Assembly (NCBI GenBank): GCA_964462595.1
Contig: CAYWXM010000032.1
Coordinates: 28,625-92,624 of the forward strand
Origin: SURF-21 sp964462595
GTDB lineage: Bacteria > Actinomycetota > Geothermincolia > Geothermincolales > RBG-13-55-18
Reading direction: 5' to 3'
Length of the DNA stretch: 64,000 bases
This document shows, in pieces, positions 25,646 through 33,570 of this stretch. Each line of letters begins with the position of its first letter. Within the stretch, counting starts at the first letter, position 1. The notes under the pieces were generated by a model. That model ran no database searches. It was not told the origin of the DNA and worked only from the letters and a program-made list of their open reading frames with translations. A program made the position numbers and the translations under genes.

Positions 25646-26140
25646 TTAAGGCTTGGATTCCAGGATCATCCTGCCCGCTATGCGTACCGCGAAACCCGCG
25701 GGTACGCGGCACTTACTGGAAGCCTCGGCGTTCGCGAACTCCTCCATCTGCACGGGGTCGGTGAGGTCGTAGTAACGCCCGAAAATGCGCTCCTGGACGC
25801 CGGCGCACATGCAGCTCCCGAATTCCTCCTCGAAAAGGCGGCAGAAACGGTGGGCCGCCTTCAGTGTGCGCAGGAAGGCGTCGTAATCATCAGGCTCGTA
25901 GCGGCCGAAGGCCAGCCCGAGCGCCATTACCGAGCCTATCACCGCGCCGCAGGTCTCCCCCCTCAGGGCCACGCCCGGCATGGCGGTCGCCGCCTTGAGC
26001 ACCTCGGCGTTGCCGAGTCCGAATTCTTCCTGCAGGGCACGCAGCGTCCCCTGCGCGCAGCTCCCGTAGGCCTCGAGATAATCCCCCGCCTGCTTTTCCA
26101 GATGTTCCAGTATCTTCTCCGGGGACGGCTTCAGCCCCAT
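25646..26140 (-). CDS. C_GCAxxG_C_C family redox protein
   Basis: The frame extends to 26317, but ATG 26140 directly follows the stop of the upstream gene, with GGGGAG ahead of it; this gives 164 residues. It shows the family cysteine pattern: G-S-C-A-Q-G-T (variant of GCAxxG), G-E-T-C-G-A-V-I-G-S-V-M-A-L-G, and a closing C-x(10)-C-M-C. The family is helical, thought to be redox-active or metal-binding, and often occurs with anaerobic enzymes, but has no proven reaction. The tight pairing with the ATC-hydrolase-like gene suggests joint work on a thiol or sulfur compound. Confidence 0.82.
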   Translation of the reverse strand: MGLKPSPEKILEHLEKQAGDYLEAYGSCAQGTLRALQEEFGLGNAEVLKAATAMPGVALRGETCGAVIGSVMALGLAFGRYEPDDYDAFLRTLKAAHRFCRLFEEEFGSCMCAGVQERIFGRYYDLTDPVQMEEFANAEASSKCRVPAGFAVRIAGRMILESKP

Positions 26141-26142
26141 GG

Positions 26143-26661
26143 TCACTCCCCAAGCTCGATGCGGAAACGGCACACGCTGTCGCCCTTGGTGAGCAGCTTC
26201 GAGAACCCCTCCGTCTTGAACCGGGGGTTCAGTTCCTCCAGCATGCCGATCAGGGAGGCCTTGAGCATGACCTCGCACAGGTCCGGCTCCCGCGACCAGA
26301 TGCGCGCCACCGGGCACGTCTTGAGCTCTTTTTCGAAGGCCTGCGGCGTGTTTTCGGCATAACCATCCCAGAAATTGGCAAACGTGTCGTCGATCCTGTC
26401 GTGTATCTTGGGCAGCCCCATGCAGTCCTCGAATTCCTCAGGCTTGGCTCCGGTGAGTTTCATCCACATGGCGGCGCCCTTCTTGCCGTCGCGGTAGTAC
26501 TCCTCCTCGAGCCTGTCCACGAAGGCTTCGCCGCCGACCTCTTTTCCGACGCGGTAGAGCATGACCACCTGCCGCGCCAGCGCCTCCGTCCAGTTGCGGT
26601 AGCGCTTGCCCATCTCCTCCTCACTGACCGGGTATTTCTCGTATTCGGGCACTTCTGACAT
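26143..26661 (-). CDS. L-2-amino-thiazoline-4-carboxylate hydrolase-like protein
   Basis: ATG 26661 (M-S-E-V-P-E-Y-E) has GGAAGGTGAT upstream and gives 172 residues; a longer frame reaches 26739. The C-terminal half resembles the ATC hydrolase family: K-T-C-P-V-A-R-I-W, a second Cys in D-L-C-E-V-M-L, N-P-R-F, and the ending L-L-T-K-G-D-S-V-C-R-F-R-I. In the known pathway this enzyme opens a thiazoline ring toward cysteine; many homologues in anaerobes have unknown substrates. Its stop codon lies two bases before the C_GCAxxG gene. Confidence 0.72.
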   Translation of the reverse strand: MSEVPEYEKYPVSEEEMGKRYRNWTEALARQVVMLYRVGKEVGGEAFVDRLEEEYYRDGKKGAAMWMKLTGAKPEEFEDCMGLPKIHDRIDDTFANFWDGYAENTPQAFEKELKTCPVARIWSREPDLCEVMLKASLIGMLEELNPRFKTEGFSKLLTKGDSVCRFRIELGE

Positions 26662-26756
26662 CTCGATCACCTTCCTTCTCATCCGGGCCATCCGCCACTC
26701 TCCGAGGTCAAAGCCAGCTGGCTGGCCTTGCCTTATCATTCCCTATTTTAAATCTC

Positions 26757-27872
26757 TTACTCCGGCTGGGAGATCCTTTCCTTCAAGCGCAGGATCCTGG
26801 TAACGCGCCCCTCGATTTCGTCCTCCCCGATATCGCCTCCGCGCACCGCCTCCAGTACCGCGGTGTAGGCTGCCTGGACATCCCCCGCCTCGTGCCCCGA
26901 GATCAGCAACACGTCCACGCCGGCTTCGGCGGCGCGTACGACCGTGATTCCCAGGCCGTAAGCCTCTTTCAGGACCTTGGTCGCCAGGTCATCGCTGACC
27001 ACCAGGTAGTCTCCGCTCACCTTTTCCCTCAGCAGGTCGATGCCCGCGGGGGAGAGTGTAAACGGCAGGTCCAGGTCCAGGTCGGAGTAGATGACGTTGG
27101 CGGTCATGACGAACTCCGGGCTCGCCGCCGCCGCCGCCTGGAACTGCGAGAACTCGGGCAGGCCCGGCACCACGGCGAGCTTTTCGTTCTCGGGGTCATA
27201 GGCGATCCCGCCGTAACCCGGGAAGTGCTTGGCGGTGGAGAAAACGCCTCCGTCGTGCTGGCCGGAGATTGCGCTCCTTCCCAGTTCGCCCACCTCCTGC
27301 ACGCTTCCAGGGAAGGTGCGGCCGTAGCGGGTGAGAAAATCCCCCTGCACGCCCATGTCCAGGACCGGGGCCAGGTTGAGGTTGATGCCCAATCCTTTGA
27401 GGCCTTGTGCGCGCGCAAAGCCCTGTTCGTATGCCTGGGCGGGATCCGTGATACTCGACTGGGAGATGCTGTCGTCAAGCCAGCTTATACGCACGATCTC
27501 CCCACCCTCCTGGTCTATGGCGACGAAGAGCGGCAGGCCCGTATCGGCGGTGGACAATTCCTCGAGGCCCGTTATCAGCTGCTCGAGCTGTTCCTCGGCC
27601 TCGATGTTCCTTCCAAAGAGGATCACGCCCCCGGGATGGACGGAGTCGAAGAGCTGTTCGATCTCCGGGGTAACGGCCGTGCCCTCGAAACCGATCAGGA
27701 AAAGCTGGCCGACTTTCTGCTCTATGGTGAGGTTATCCTGGGGGCCGTTGGCGCCATTACCATTGCCGCCATCGCCGTCCTGCACGGCGCCGGCGCAGCC
27801 CGCGGCCGCCAGGCCCAAGGCCAGGAGAAGGACGATCGAGACAGCCAGCTTAGTCCTGGACCGTTCCTTCAC
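26757..27872 (-). CDS. glycoside hydrolase family 3 lipoprotein (NagZ-like beta-N-acetylhexosaminidase)
   Basis: A 371-residue protein beginning at GTG 27872, seven bases after GGAGG. A signal peptide ends L-A-A-A-G-C, a good lipobox, followed by a Gly/Asn-rich linker, so the enzyme is anchored outside the membrane. The GH3 domain covers about 50-371: I-D-Q-E-G-G, F-S-T-A-K-H-F-P-G-Y-G-G (the His of the NagZ His-Asp dyad region) and V-V-S-D-D-L-A-T, with the nucleophile aspartate. Likely trims N-acetylglucosamine from peptidoglycan fragments. Transcribed alone; the 223-bp gap upstream shows nothing notable. Confidence 0.85.
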   Translation of the reverse strand: MKERSRTKLAVSIVLLLALGLAAAGCAGAVQDGDGGNGNGANGPQDNLTIEQKVGQLFLIGFEGTAVTPEIEQLFDSVHPGGVILFGRNIEAEEQLEQLITGLEELSTADTGLPLFVAIDQEGGEIVRISWLDDSISQSSITDPAQAYEQGFARAQGLKGLGINLNLAPVLDMGVQGDFLTRYGRTFPGSVQEVGELGRSAISGQHDGGVFSTAKHFPGYGGIAYDPENEKLAVVPGLPEFSQFQAAAAASPEFVMTANVIYSDLDLDLPFTLSPAGIDLLREKVSGDYLVVSDDLATKVLKEAYGLGITVVRAAEAGVDVLLISGHEAGDVQAAYTAVLEAVRGGDIGEDEIEGRVTRILRLKERISQPE

Positions 27873-28096
27873 ACTCAGCCTCCTTCGCTGTTCTCGCGGA
27901 GTATTTCTTGCGGAGCGTTATTAATTAGTAATTATATCTCGTTGTCTCGTCCCGTCCGAGGACTCCCGGCTCGGAGCGGCAGGTGAGGCGGGCAGCGAGA
28001 ACGGGCTTACGCGGTGAGGGATGGTCGTCTGAGGTAAAGCATAGGGCTGGCTTGCAGGCCGGCACGTTACCGGGACTCGCCCCCTTGCTTTTTTCA

Positions 28097-28753
28097 TCAG
28101 CTGAAGGAGGGGTTCTGCCAGAACATGTGATAGACCTTCACCTGGCCCAGGTCCTCGATGCGCAGGGTATCGTAGCCGAGGCTTTCGTAGAAGGCCCGGT
28201 TCTTCTCGCTCCCGGTATTCAGGTACATGCCCGAGATCCCGGGGTTCTCCTCGACCAGGGACTGGGCTTTGCACATGAGTGCTTTCCCCGCGCCCCGCCC
28301 CTGGTGATCGGGGTGGACTCCCAGCGCCTCGAAGGTGAAGTAGGGCTCGATCAGCCCCTTGGGATGTTTCGCCGCCACCATGATGTGCAGGGAGCGCACG
28401 GGGCGACGCGCAAAAAGAAGCAGGATCTGGAGCAGGTCAGGCAATATCAGGGCCACCGAGCGCCGCTTGGAGATGCGGATGCGAGGGTCGCGCACAATGC
28501 CCGCGCCTATTACGTGGCCGTCTTCCACCGCCGCATAGAGAGGGCGGCCCGCCTCCATGTAAAGCTGAATAAATATGTCGTCGAAGATCGCCATACGGCG
28601 TATGGAACCGGGGTGCTTCATGTCCAGGTGATAGGCGGTGGTCTCCTCCGTCTTGAAGGCCTCCACCAACGCGACGGTCGCTTCCTCCTTGATCTCGGGC
28701 ACAATAGCGACGACCTCTATCCCGGTTTTTTCAGCATCGTTGCCTTCAACCAT
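28097..28753 (-). CDS. GNAT-family N-acetyltransferase
   Basis: A 218-residue acetyltransferase. The acetyl-CoA site is clear at about 155-175 (G-V-H-P-D-H-Q-G-R-G-A-G-K-A-L-M), followed by the typical E-K-N-R-A-F-Y-E-S-L-G-Y near the end. The N-terminal half, with I-V-P-E-I-K-E-E-A and M-K-H-P-G-S, carries the acceptor side. The acceptor cannot be predicted from the sequence. The ATG follows AAAAGGGGGGG. Confidence 0.85.
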   Translation of the reverse strand: MVEGNDAEKTGIEVVAIVPEIKEEATVALVEAFKTEETTAYHLDMKHPGSIRRMAIFDDIFIQLYMEAGRPLYAAVEDGHVIGAGIVRDPRIRISKRRSVALILPDLLQILLLFARRPVRSLHIMVAAKHPKGLIEPYFTFEALGVHPDHQGRGAGKALMCKAQSLVEENPGISGMYLNTGSEKNRAFYESLGYDTLRIEDLGQVKVYHMFWQNPSFS

Positions 28754-29079
28754 CGCCCCCCCTTTTTTTCAGTTTCCCTACGGCATCACATTTTACCATC
28801 ATTGAGCCATGCTCTTATGTTTACGCGGCAAACCGCCTTCCCCTGCGCAAGCGCGCAAATGCGCGGGCGCCTGTCCGCGCGTTGCCATCGGGCGGATAAA
28901 GGCCGGACCGCGCGTTCGCCACGCGAAGCCCCGGGCCCCTTGTCGTTGAGCGTTAGCCGGCATGAGCCGGGTCATTTTTAGACCGGCATGGATGTGGGAT
29001 GCTGTTATTGATAGGACTCATGGGTGTTGGGAGACGAGCCATCGGTGTTTCTCGAAGTAGTGCATAAGCCGTCCTATCC
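28754..29079. other. intergenic region without recognised gene
   Basis: 326 bp. A short stem CCGGC-ATGA-GCCGG (28957-28970) followed by TCATTTTTA looks like a rightward terminator, but no rightward gene precedes it. Otherwise nothing is recognisable. Confidence 0.35.
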
Positions 29080-29907
29080 CTATGACGCATGATGAGCATG
29101 CGCTACCTTGCCGTAAAACATCGAGATGGTGAAGAAGGCGTAGTAGCCTGGCACGTCCAGGATGAAGTCCTGCGAATCCGGCTCGCATAGGCGCTTATAT
29201 TCCGCCCAGTCCTCGTCCGATACCTCGGGCTGCCGCTCGCCCCACAGCATCGGGAAGAGCGAGATAAGGGCCGTGCGTATGTCGTCGTCGAGGGGAGCGT
29301 AGGCGTCGCCTACGAAGGTCTGAGCCGTGCATTCCTTAAGACCGGCCGCGCGAAACCAGCCCAGGGCGCGCAGGAAATTTGCTTCCGGTCTTGCCTCTCT
29401 TACGAAGGGCGCGTAAGACGAGCAGGTGGCGTTCAACCGCGCCTCCAGCAGCATATAGCCGGGGAGCATCTGCTGCGATGACCAAGCGAGGACGGCGACG
29501 GTGCCGCCCGGCACCACCACACGCTCCATCTCCTCCAGAAGGGGCAGGATATCGCCGGCTGGATACCCGGCACAATCCACGCTCCAGGTCCAGTCGAAAG
29601 AGTCATCGTCAAAGGGAAGGCGGGCGATATCGCCTTCCTGAAACGAGATGCGCTCGGACATGCCCGCTTGCGCCACGATCTTTTTCGCATGTTGCAGGAG
29701 CCCGGGAGATATATCGAGGCCGGTGACGTGCCCCGCGGGACCCACCGCCTCCGCCAGCAACATGGCTTGCTGGCCGATGCCGCAACCGGCATCCAACCCC
29801 CGGCTTCCCCGCGGGAGCTGCAGCGCGCTTATGGCCTCGCGCAGGATCGGCTCCCTTATGGGGTTCATCTCCTCCAGGGCTCGTATGTAAGCTGCGGCAT
29901 CGCGCAT
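29080..29907 (-). CDS. class I SAM-dependent methyltransferase
   Basis: A 275-residue methyltransferase. The SAM-binding motif I is G-L-D-A-G-C-G-I-G-Q-Q-A (about 38-49), then V-T-G-L-D-I-S-P-G-L-L (motif II), A-R-L-P-F-D-D-D-S-F-D-W and V-V-V-P-G-G-T-V-A-V-L-A (post-motif). It resembles UbiE/COQ5-like enzymes acting on small molecules; the substrate is unknown. A purine-rich AAAAGGGGATGGGAA precedes the ATG. Confidence 0.85.
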   Translation of the reverse strand: MRDAAAYIRALEEMNPIREPILREAISALQLPRGSRGLDAGCGIGQQAMLLAEAVGPAGHVTGLDISPGLLQHAKKIVAQAGMSERISFQEGDIARLPFDDDSFDWTWSVDCAGYPAGDILPLLEEMERVVVPGGTVAVLAWSSQQMLPGYMLLEARLNATCSSYAPFVREARPEANFLRALGWFRAAGLKECTAQTFVGDAYAPLDDDIRTALISLFPMLWGERQPEVSDEDWAEYKRLCEPDSQDFILDVPGYYAFFTISMFYGKVAHAHHAS

Positions 29908-29944
29908 TTCCCATCCCCTTTTGCAGACAGATCACTGCGGCCGG

Positions 29945-30078
29945 TCAGCCGGCTGAGGAGCCGCCGCCGCCGAAGCCTCCACCCGAGGAACCGCCCCCGA
30001 AGCCGCCGCCCCCGCTGAAGCTGCCGTGGAAACCGGATGAACTGGACAAAGCGGGGGAATACCGGCCAGAAGCCGGGG
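29945..30078 (-). pseudogene. remnant: glycine-rich C-terminus of a TPM-domain protein
   Basis: A minus-strand frame with no start reads S-G-R-Y-S-P-A-L-S-S-S-S, then blocks of G-G-G-G-F, G-G-G-S-S and G-G-G-F, ending G-S-S-A-G-stop. Such F-G-G-G-S tails close TPM-domain (YgcG-like) membrane proteins. Only the last 35-40 residues remain, and the truncated side runs into a GGGGTCAGCCCCGG repeat just after the dehydratase stop codon. I infer a deleted gene; a chance Gly-rich frame in GC-rich DNA is the alternative. Confidence 0.4.
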
Positions 30079-30086
30079 CTGACCCC
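30071..30086 (-). repeat. diverged copy of the GGGGTCAGSCCCGG repeat
   Basis: The minus strand reads GGGGTCAGCCCCGGCT, 10 bases after the stop codon of the dehydratase subunit gene, at the broken end of the TPM remnant. Confidence 0.5.
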
Positions 30087-30095
30087 TCGGCCTCG

Positions 30096-31340
30096 CTAGT
30101 CCAGCAGGTTCTCCACGAAGTCGCGGATGCGCGTCTCCACCTGGGTGCGGTCGTACCAGCGCGAGTCGGTGTGGTCGGCCTCGATGATCAGGGTCGGCTT
30201 GCTGGTGCGCTTGGTAAACTCCCTGGCGAGGTCGTACTGGCCCAGCGAGTAGGGCTTGCAGCTGCGGTTGGAGTGCATGACCATGCCGTCCACCGCGTAG
30301 CGCGTGGCCAGGCTCTCTATCTTGTCGGCCATCCTCTCCAGGTTGATGTTCAGATAGACCTCGGCGTATATCCTGGCCATGCTCTCAAGGGGCTTCTCCG
30401 CGTCCACGCCCTCGAAGGTCCAGGCGCTGGTGTAGGTGTCCGCCACCAGGCAGGTTTCCAGCTCCATGAATAAAGCACCCAGGTGGCGCATCTCGTACCA
30501 CACCGGGATGTTGTCCCAGAGCAGGCGGTGCTTTTCGGAGGGCAGGATGCCGATGCCCTCCTCTATGCGCTGCTTCATCTCGTCCAGCAGCAACTGGTAG
30601 AAATCCACCACCTCCTGCGTGCCGCGCAGTGTGACGATGGGGGCCATGAGGATAAAAGCGTCAAAGCAGGTCATGGGCGCGGGCCGGTGCTCGCCGCAGG
30701 CGAGCACGTCCTTCCACAGGGCGGAGGCGAAAAGCGACTTGGCTGCCACCTCCATGAAGTGCTTCTCGTCGTAAGGTTTCCCGGTGATCTCTTCCAGGAA
30801 GCTCATGAATTCCTCCATCTGCCGCAGGGAATAATCGGCGGTGTGCTGGGGGAGTTCGCCCCGCACGAAGGGCGTGTCGTAGATGAACAGGGGCACGTCG
30901 AAGAAACGCGCCAGCTCCTCGTACCACTTGAAGACGGTATCGCAGATATTGTTGCAGCAGACCAGGAAGGTGGGACGGGGCAGGCCGCCGATGGGCCCTC
31001 CCTTGGTGATGGCGCTGCCGATGTCGCCGCGCGCGTAGGAGCAGAGGTCGCGGGAGAAGCCGCGACCCTCGGCCACCTCGCACAGCTCCACGTTCATGTG
31101 CGCCGCGCCGCACATGGCGCCGTGGTTCTCGGGGTAGACGGGGATAACGTCGAAGGCGATGAGAGGCTCCACGGGACCGCCGCTGGTTATCCAGGCGATA
31201 TGCCTGTCCGTGCCCTCCGCCGCCTTGGCCTCCATGTAGTACTTGGTCATGAGGTCGCGCATGGCGGCGCCGGTCTTGATCTTGCGCCGTTCCTTGTCCG
31301 CCTGCTTGGCATCTTTTGCACCGCTGCCGTTGCCGTTCAT
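30096..31340 (-). CDS. 2-hydroxyacyl-CoA dehydratase / benzoyl-CoA reductase-type subunit (first of two)
   Basis: A 414-residue protein of the HgdB/BcrC/FldB family, which binds a [4Fe-4S] cluster and CoA thioesters and performs radical dehydration or low-potential reduction. Cysteines in the usual contexts: G-A-M-C-G-A-A-H (about 85), D-L-C-S-Y-A-R-G-D-I-G (about 105), V-C-C-N-N-I-C-D-T (about 130) and S-N-R-S-C-K-P-Y-S-L-G (about 355). The ATG follows AAGGAGGGTGAG. The partner subunit gene lies upstream on the same strand, separated by a MITE. The ATPase activator usually needed is not in the window. Confidence 0.85.
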   Translation of the reverse strand: MNGNGSGAKDAKQADKERRKIKTGAAMRDLMTKYYMEAKAAEGTDRHIAWITSGGPVEPLIAFDVIPVYPENHGAMCGAAHMNVELCEVAEGRGFSRDLCSYARGDIGSAITKGGPIGGLPRPTFLVCCNNICDTVFKWYEELARFFDVPLFIYDTPFVRGELPQHTADYSLRQMEEFMSFLEEITGKPYDEKHFMEVAAKSLFASALWKDVLACGEHRPAPMTCFDAFILMAPIVTLRGTQEVVDFYQLLLDEMKQRIEEGIGILPSEKHRLLWDNIPVWYEMRHLGALFMELETCLVADTYTSAWTFEGVDAEKPLESMARIYAEVYLNINLERMADKIESLATRYAVDGMVMHSNRSCKPYSLGQYDLAREFTKRTSKPTLIIEADHTDSRWYDRTQVETRIRDFVENLLD

Positions 31341-31359
31341 CTCACCCTCCTTAATTCAA

Positions 31360-31484
31360 GGGGTCAGGTCTTGTTTTTTGCATACTCCGGTATGTTCGCC
31401 GTTAATACCCATATGCTCGCTTACAAGCAGGGACTTTACCCAAGTTACCATATAATGGCATACAAGCATCAAAACATGGCCCCC
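31360..31484 (-). mobile_element. MITE-like element, copy 1 (125 bp, one degenerate end)
   Basis: The left end on the plus strand is GGGGTCAGGTCTTG followed by TTTTTTGCATAC, identical to the inverted right end of the copy at 47269-47394; interior blocks (CCCATAT..., AGCAGGGA) also match, with the same length within a base. The other end has decayed (plus strand ...CATGGCCCCC). It fills the gap between two dehydratase subunit genes: five bases from the upstream stop codon and 19 from the next ATG. Strand is given relative to transcription; both copies lie in the same orientation relative to their genes. It encodes nothing. Confidence 0.72.
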
Positions 31485-31489
31485 TTGCC

Positions 31490-32623
31490 TTACACTCCGC
31501 TGATGGTCTCGATGAAAGCCTGCAGGCGGGTGCGGAGTTGACCGCGCGAGAAGGATTGCAGCTCGTTCTCCAGCACCAGCGAGGGCACCTCGAGCTCTTC
31601 CATCAGCCGTCCCTTCATGTAAGGTATGTCGAAGAGGTGGGGCTCGCAGAAGGACTGCAGGAAGAAGACGACGCCCTTGGCGCCGCTGTCCCGCACCTGC
31701 CGCAGAAGGTGTTCCATGCGATCCTCGATGCTCTGTTGCTTGGCGGGGCAGTTCACCCTCCCCCACAAGCGCCTGGCCAGTGCCTCCTCGGGCGAATCCG
31801 CCTCGTCGACGTAGTTATCGAAGTAACGGTGGCCGCTGCAGAAGTCGTCGTCCACAACGTCCGCGCCCAGTTCGACGACGAGCTCCATGATGTCGGGGAT
31901 GGTGCATACGCTGCCGCTCAGGAGGAGGGGCGTCCTGGCATCGGCTTGCGGACTTCCCGCATCCAGCCCTTCCAGCAGCTCGTGCAGTAGCTCGTTGTGC
32001 TTCTCGCGGCGCATCCAGAACCCTGCGGTAATGACGGCGGTGGCGGACAGGCCGTCGATAACGCCATGGTTGGTTGCGCGCAACTTGTACAGGCGATCGG
32101 CCAGGCGCCGGTTGCGGTTGTAGACGTGTATGCTCTCGTTGAGGGCATCGTCCCAGATGTCCTCCCCCGTGTACTCCTCCACGCTGCGGCGGAAGCGTTT
32201 CACCTCCTCCACCACGAAGGGCAGGGAGGTATCCTCGCCCATGCGGATGGGAAGCACCAGGTCTCCGTGGAAGGGGAAATTCGTGTTGCGGCGCCAGATG
32301 TCCGAGAGGCGCATCATGGTATCGCAGGTCTGCACGAAGACCGCGCCTTCCAGGTAATCCAACTCGCCGGCGAGTGCCATGTCCAGGTCGGTGCGGGCAA
32401 GCGAGCAGCAATAGGTCTGGAGATATGCGTCAGAGTGTGTGAGAGAACGCACCGCGCCCATGAGGCGCACCGGAGTGAAGCCGGCTGCATGCAGGATCTC
32501 CTCCGGTGTGTAGGAACAGAACACTCCCATGGGTATCTCGCCTTCATCCCGGAGTTTCGCCATGTGCGGGTAGGGATCCCTCCATAATTCCAGGCTCTCG
32601 TCTATGATGGTCTGGACATCCAT
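31490..32623 (-). CDS. 2-hydroxyacyl-CoA dehydratase / benzoyl-CoA reductase-type subunit (second)
   Basis: A 377-residue homologue of HgdB/BcrB-BcrC subunits. Cluster or substrate cysteines lie in G-V-F-C-S-Y-T-P-E-E-I-L-H-A-A-G-F (about 35, the signature lead-in), T-Y-C-C-S-L-A-R (about 72), V-Q-T-C-D-T-M-M-R-L-S-D (about 100) and S-F-C-E-P-H-L-F-D near the end. With the downstream subunit it would form a heterodimer taking electrons from an activator ATPase. Substrates known for the family are 2-hydroxyacyl-CoA and benzoyl-CoA; which applies here is open. Confidence 0.85.
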   Translation of the reverse strand: MDVQTIIDESLELWRDPYPHMAKLRDEGEIPMGVFCSYTPEEILHAAGFTPVRLMGAVRSLTHSDAYLQTYCCSLARTDLDMALAGELDYLEGAVFVQTCDTMMRLSDIWRRNTNFPFHGDLVLPIRMGEDTSLPFVVEEVKRFRRSVEEYTGEDIWDDALNESIHVYNRNRRLADRLYKLRATNHGVIDGLSATAVITAGFWMRREKHNELLHELLEGLDAGSPQADARTPLLLSGSVCTIPDIMELVVELGADVVDDDFCSGHRYFDNYVDEADSPEEALARRLWGRVNCPAKQQSIEDRMEHLLRQVRDSGAKGVVFFLQSFCEPHLFDIPYMKGRLMEELEVPSLVLENELQSFSRGQLRTRLQAFIETISGV

Positions 32624-32711
32624 GACGCTCCTTTCATACGCAGTGCCGTTCCCTCCGCCTTGAACGTTACATCTATTCTATCTATTGAAGGCACATATTA
32701 CAGCATCAAGT

Positions 32712-32742
32712 GTCATTGCGAGGCGATGCTCACAGCGAAGCT
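32712..32742 (+). repeat. degenerate TTGCGAGG palindromic repeat fragment
   Basis: GTCATTGCGAGG...GCGAAGC resembles the widespread bacterial repeat GTCATTGCGAGGAGCGAAGC. A second degenerate copy is at 36347-36434. It lies in the 326-bp gap (32624-32949) upstream of the dehydratase gene, which otherwise holds only the tandem repeat listed next. Confidence 0.5.
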
Positions 32743-32848
32743 GGCGCGAGCGGAACTAACGCAGGCGAGCGGCTCACGTCAATAACGGCGCGCCCGTAAA
32801 GCCGTTAACGCACGCATTTAACGAACGTATATAAGATCGGGACGGGGC

Positions 32849-32938
32849 TTATATATACGCCCAGGCCGATTTCCGGGCGTGACCCCAAGGCCTATATATA
32901 TACGCCCAGGCCGATTTCCGGGCGTGACCCCAAGGCCT
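32849..32938 (-). repeat. 45-bp tandem repeat, two units, built on GGGGTCACGCCCGG
   Basis: Two direct units of 45 bp. Read on the minus strand each contains GGGGTCACGCCCGGAAATCG followed by GCCTGGGCGTATATAT. The core is the same as the repeats at 6291 and 7486 except for G to C at one position. It begins 12 bases after the ferredoxin stop codon on the transcribed strand. The AT-rich TATATATA linker is absent from the other copies. Confidence 0.75.
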
Positions 32939-32949
32939 GGCAAGGCCGG

Positions 32950-33570
32950 TTAGTTGCCCTTCTTGCCGTTGCCGGCTCCGCCGCCGCCTCCAGGAGGAGC
33001 GGCGCCGGGTGGGTAGACCACGATAGCGGGGTCTGGGCAGGTGACGCAGGTGTTCTGGCAGGCTCCGCAACCCGTGCACTTCTCCGCGTTCACGTGGGGC
33101 CTGCCCCGGGAATCTATATCGATGGCCCCGTATGAGCAGCGCTCGTAGCATACCAGGCAGGCCTTGCCCTCGTTCCAGGCGATGCACTTGGAACGGTTTA
33201 CCGCGGCCGTGCCGATGCGCACTTCATCATCGGCTGGCTCGCGTATCGCGCCTACCGGGCAGGCTTTCGCGCAAGCGCGGCCGCACAGCTCGAACTCGCA
33301 CTTGCCCAGGGCGGGGTTGAGGCGAGGCGTCCACAGCTTGGCGGTGCCGAACTCCCTGCCCGCGGGCTCCAGGCAATTGGTAAGGCAGGCGCGCACGCAT
33401 TCCCCGCAGCGCAGGCAGCGCGTGGCGAAAGCGGCTTCGTCCTGGGCTCCCGGCGGCCGCAGCAAAACGGAGCTGCCCTGGTCGCGCAGCAGGCCGTAGG
33501 CGAAAAGCGACGCGGTACCCGCCACTCCGATGGCCAGGAAATCGCGGCGGCCTATCTTCAGATCTCGCAT
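32950..33570 (-). CDS. Tat-exported NapG-like protein with four [4Fe-4S] sites
   Basis: A 206-residue ferredoxin-type protein. The N-terminus carries a twin-arginine signal (I-G-R-R-D-F-L-A-I-G-V-A-G). Four cysteine sets follow: C-L-R-C-G-E-C-V-R-A-C, C-G-R-A-C-A-K-A-C-P, C-L-V-C-Y-E-R-C and C-T-G-C-G-A-C-Q-N-T-C. This matches NapG/MauM-type proteins that pass electrons outside or at the membrane. The C-terminus is Gly/Pro-rich. The start overlaps the end of the NapH-like gene by 13 bp. No nitrate reductase genes are present, so the electron acceptor is another system. Confidence 0.85.
   Translation of the reverse strand: MRDLKIGRRDFLAIGVAGTASLFAYGLLRDQGSSVLLRPPGAQDEAAFATRCLRCGECVRACLTNCLEPAGREFGTAKLWTPRLNPALGKCEFELCGRACAKACPVGAIREPADDEVRIGTAAVNRSKCIAWNEGKACLVCYERCSYGAIDIDSRGRPHVNAEKCTGCGACQNTCVTCPDPAIVVYPPGAAPPGGGGGAGNGKKGN

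Noticed and set aside
31356..31766. 136-residue frame across the MITE and the dehydratase end
   Set aside because: It overlaps the real subunit gene in another frame, and its C-terminus is only the MITE read through.
32849..33187. 112-residue frame with a repeated W-G-H-A-R-K-S-A-W motif
   Set aside because: The repetition comes from the 45-bp tandem DNA repeat; the rest is antisense-frame translation of the ferredoxin gene.
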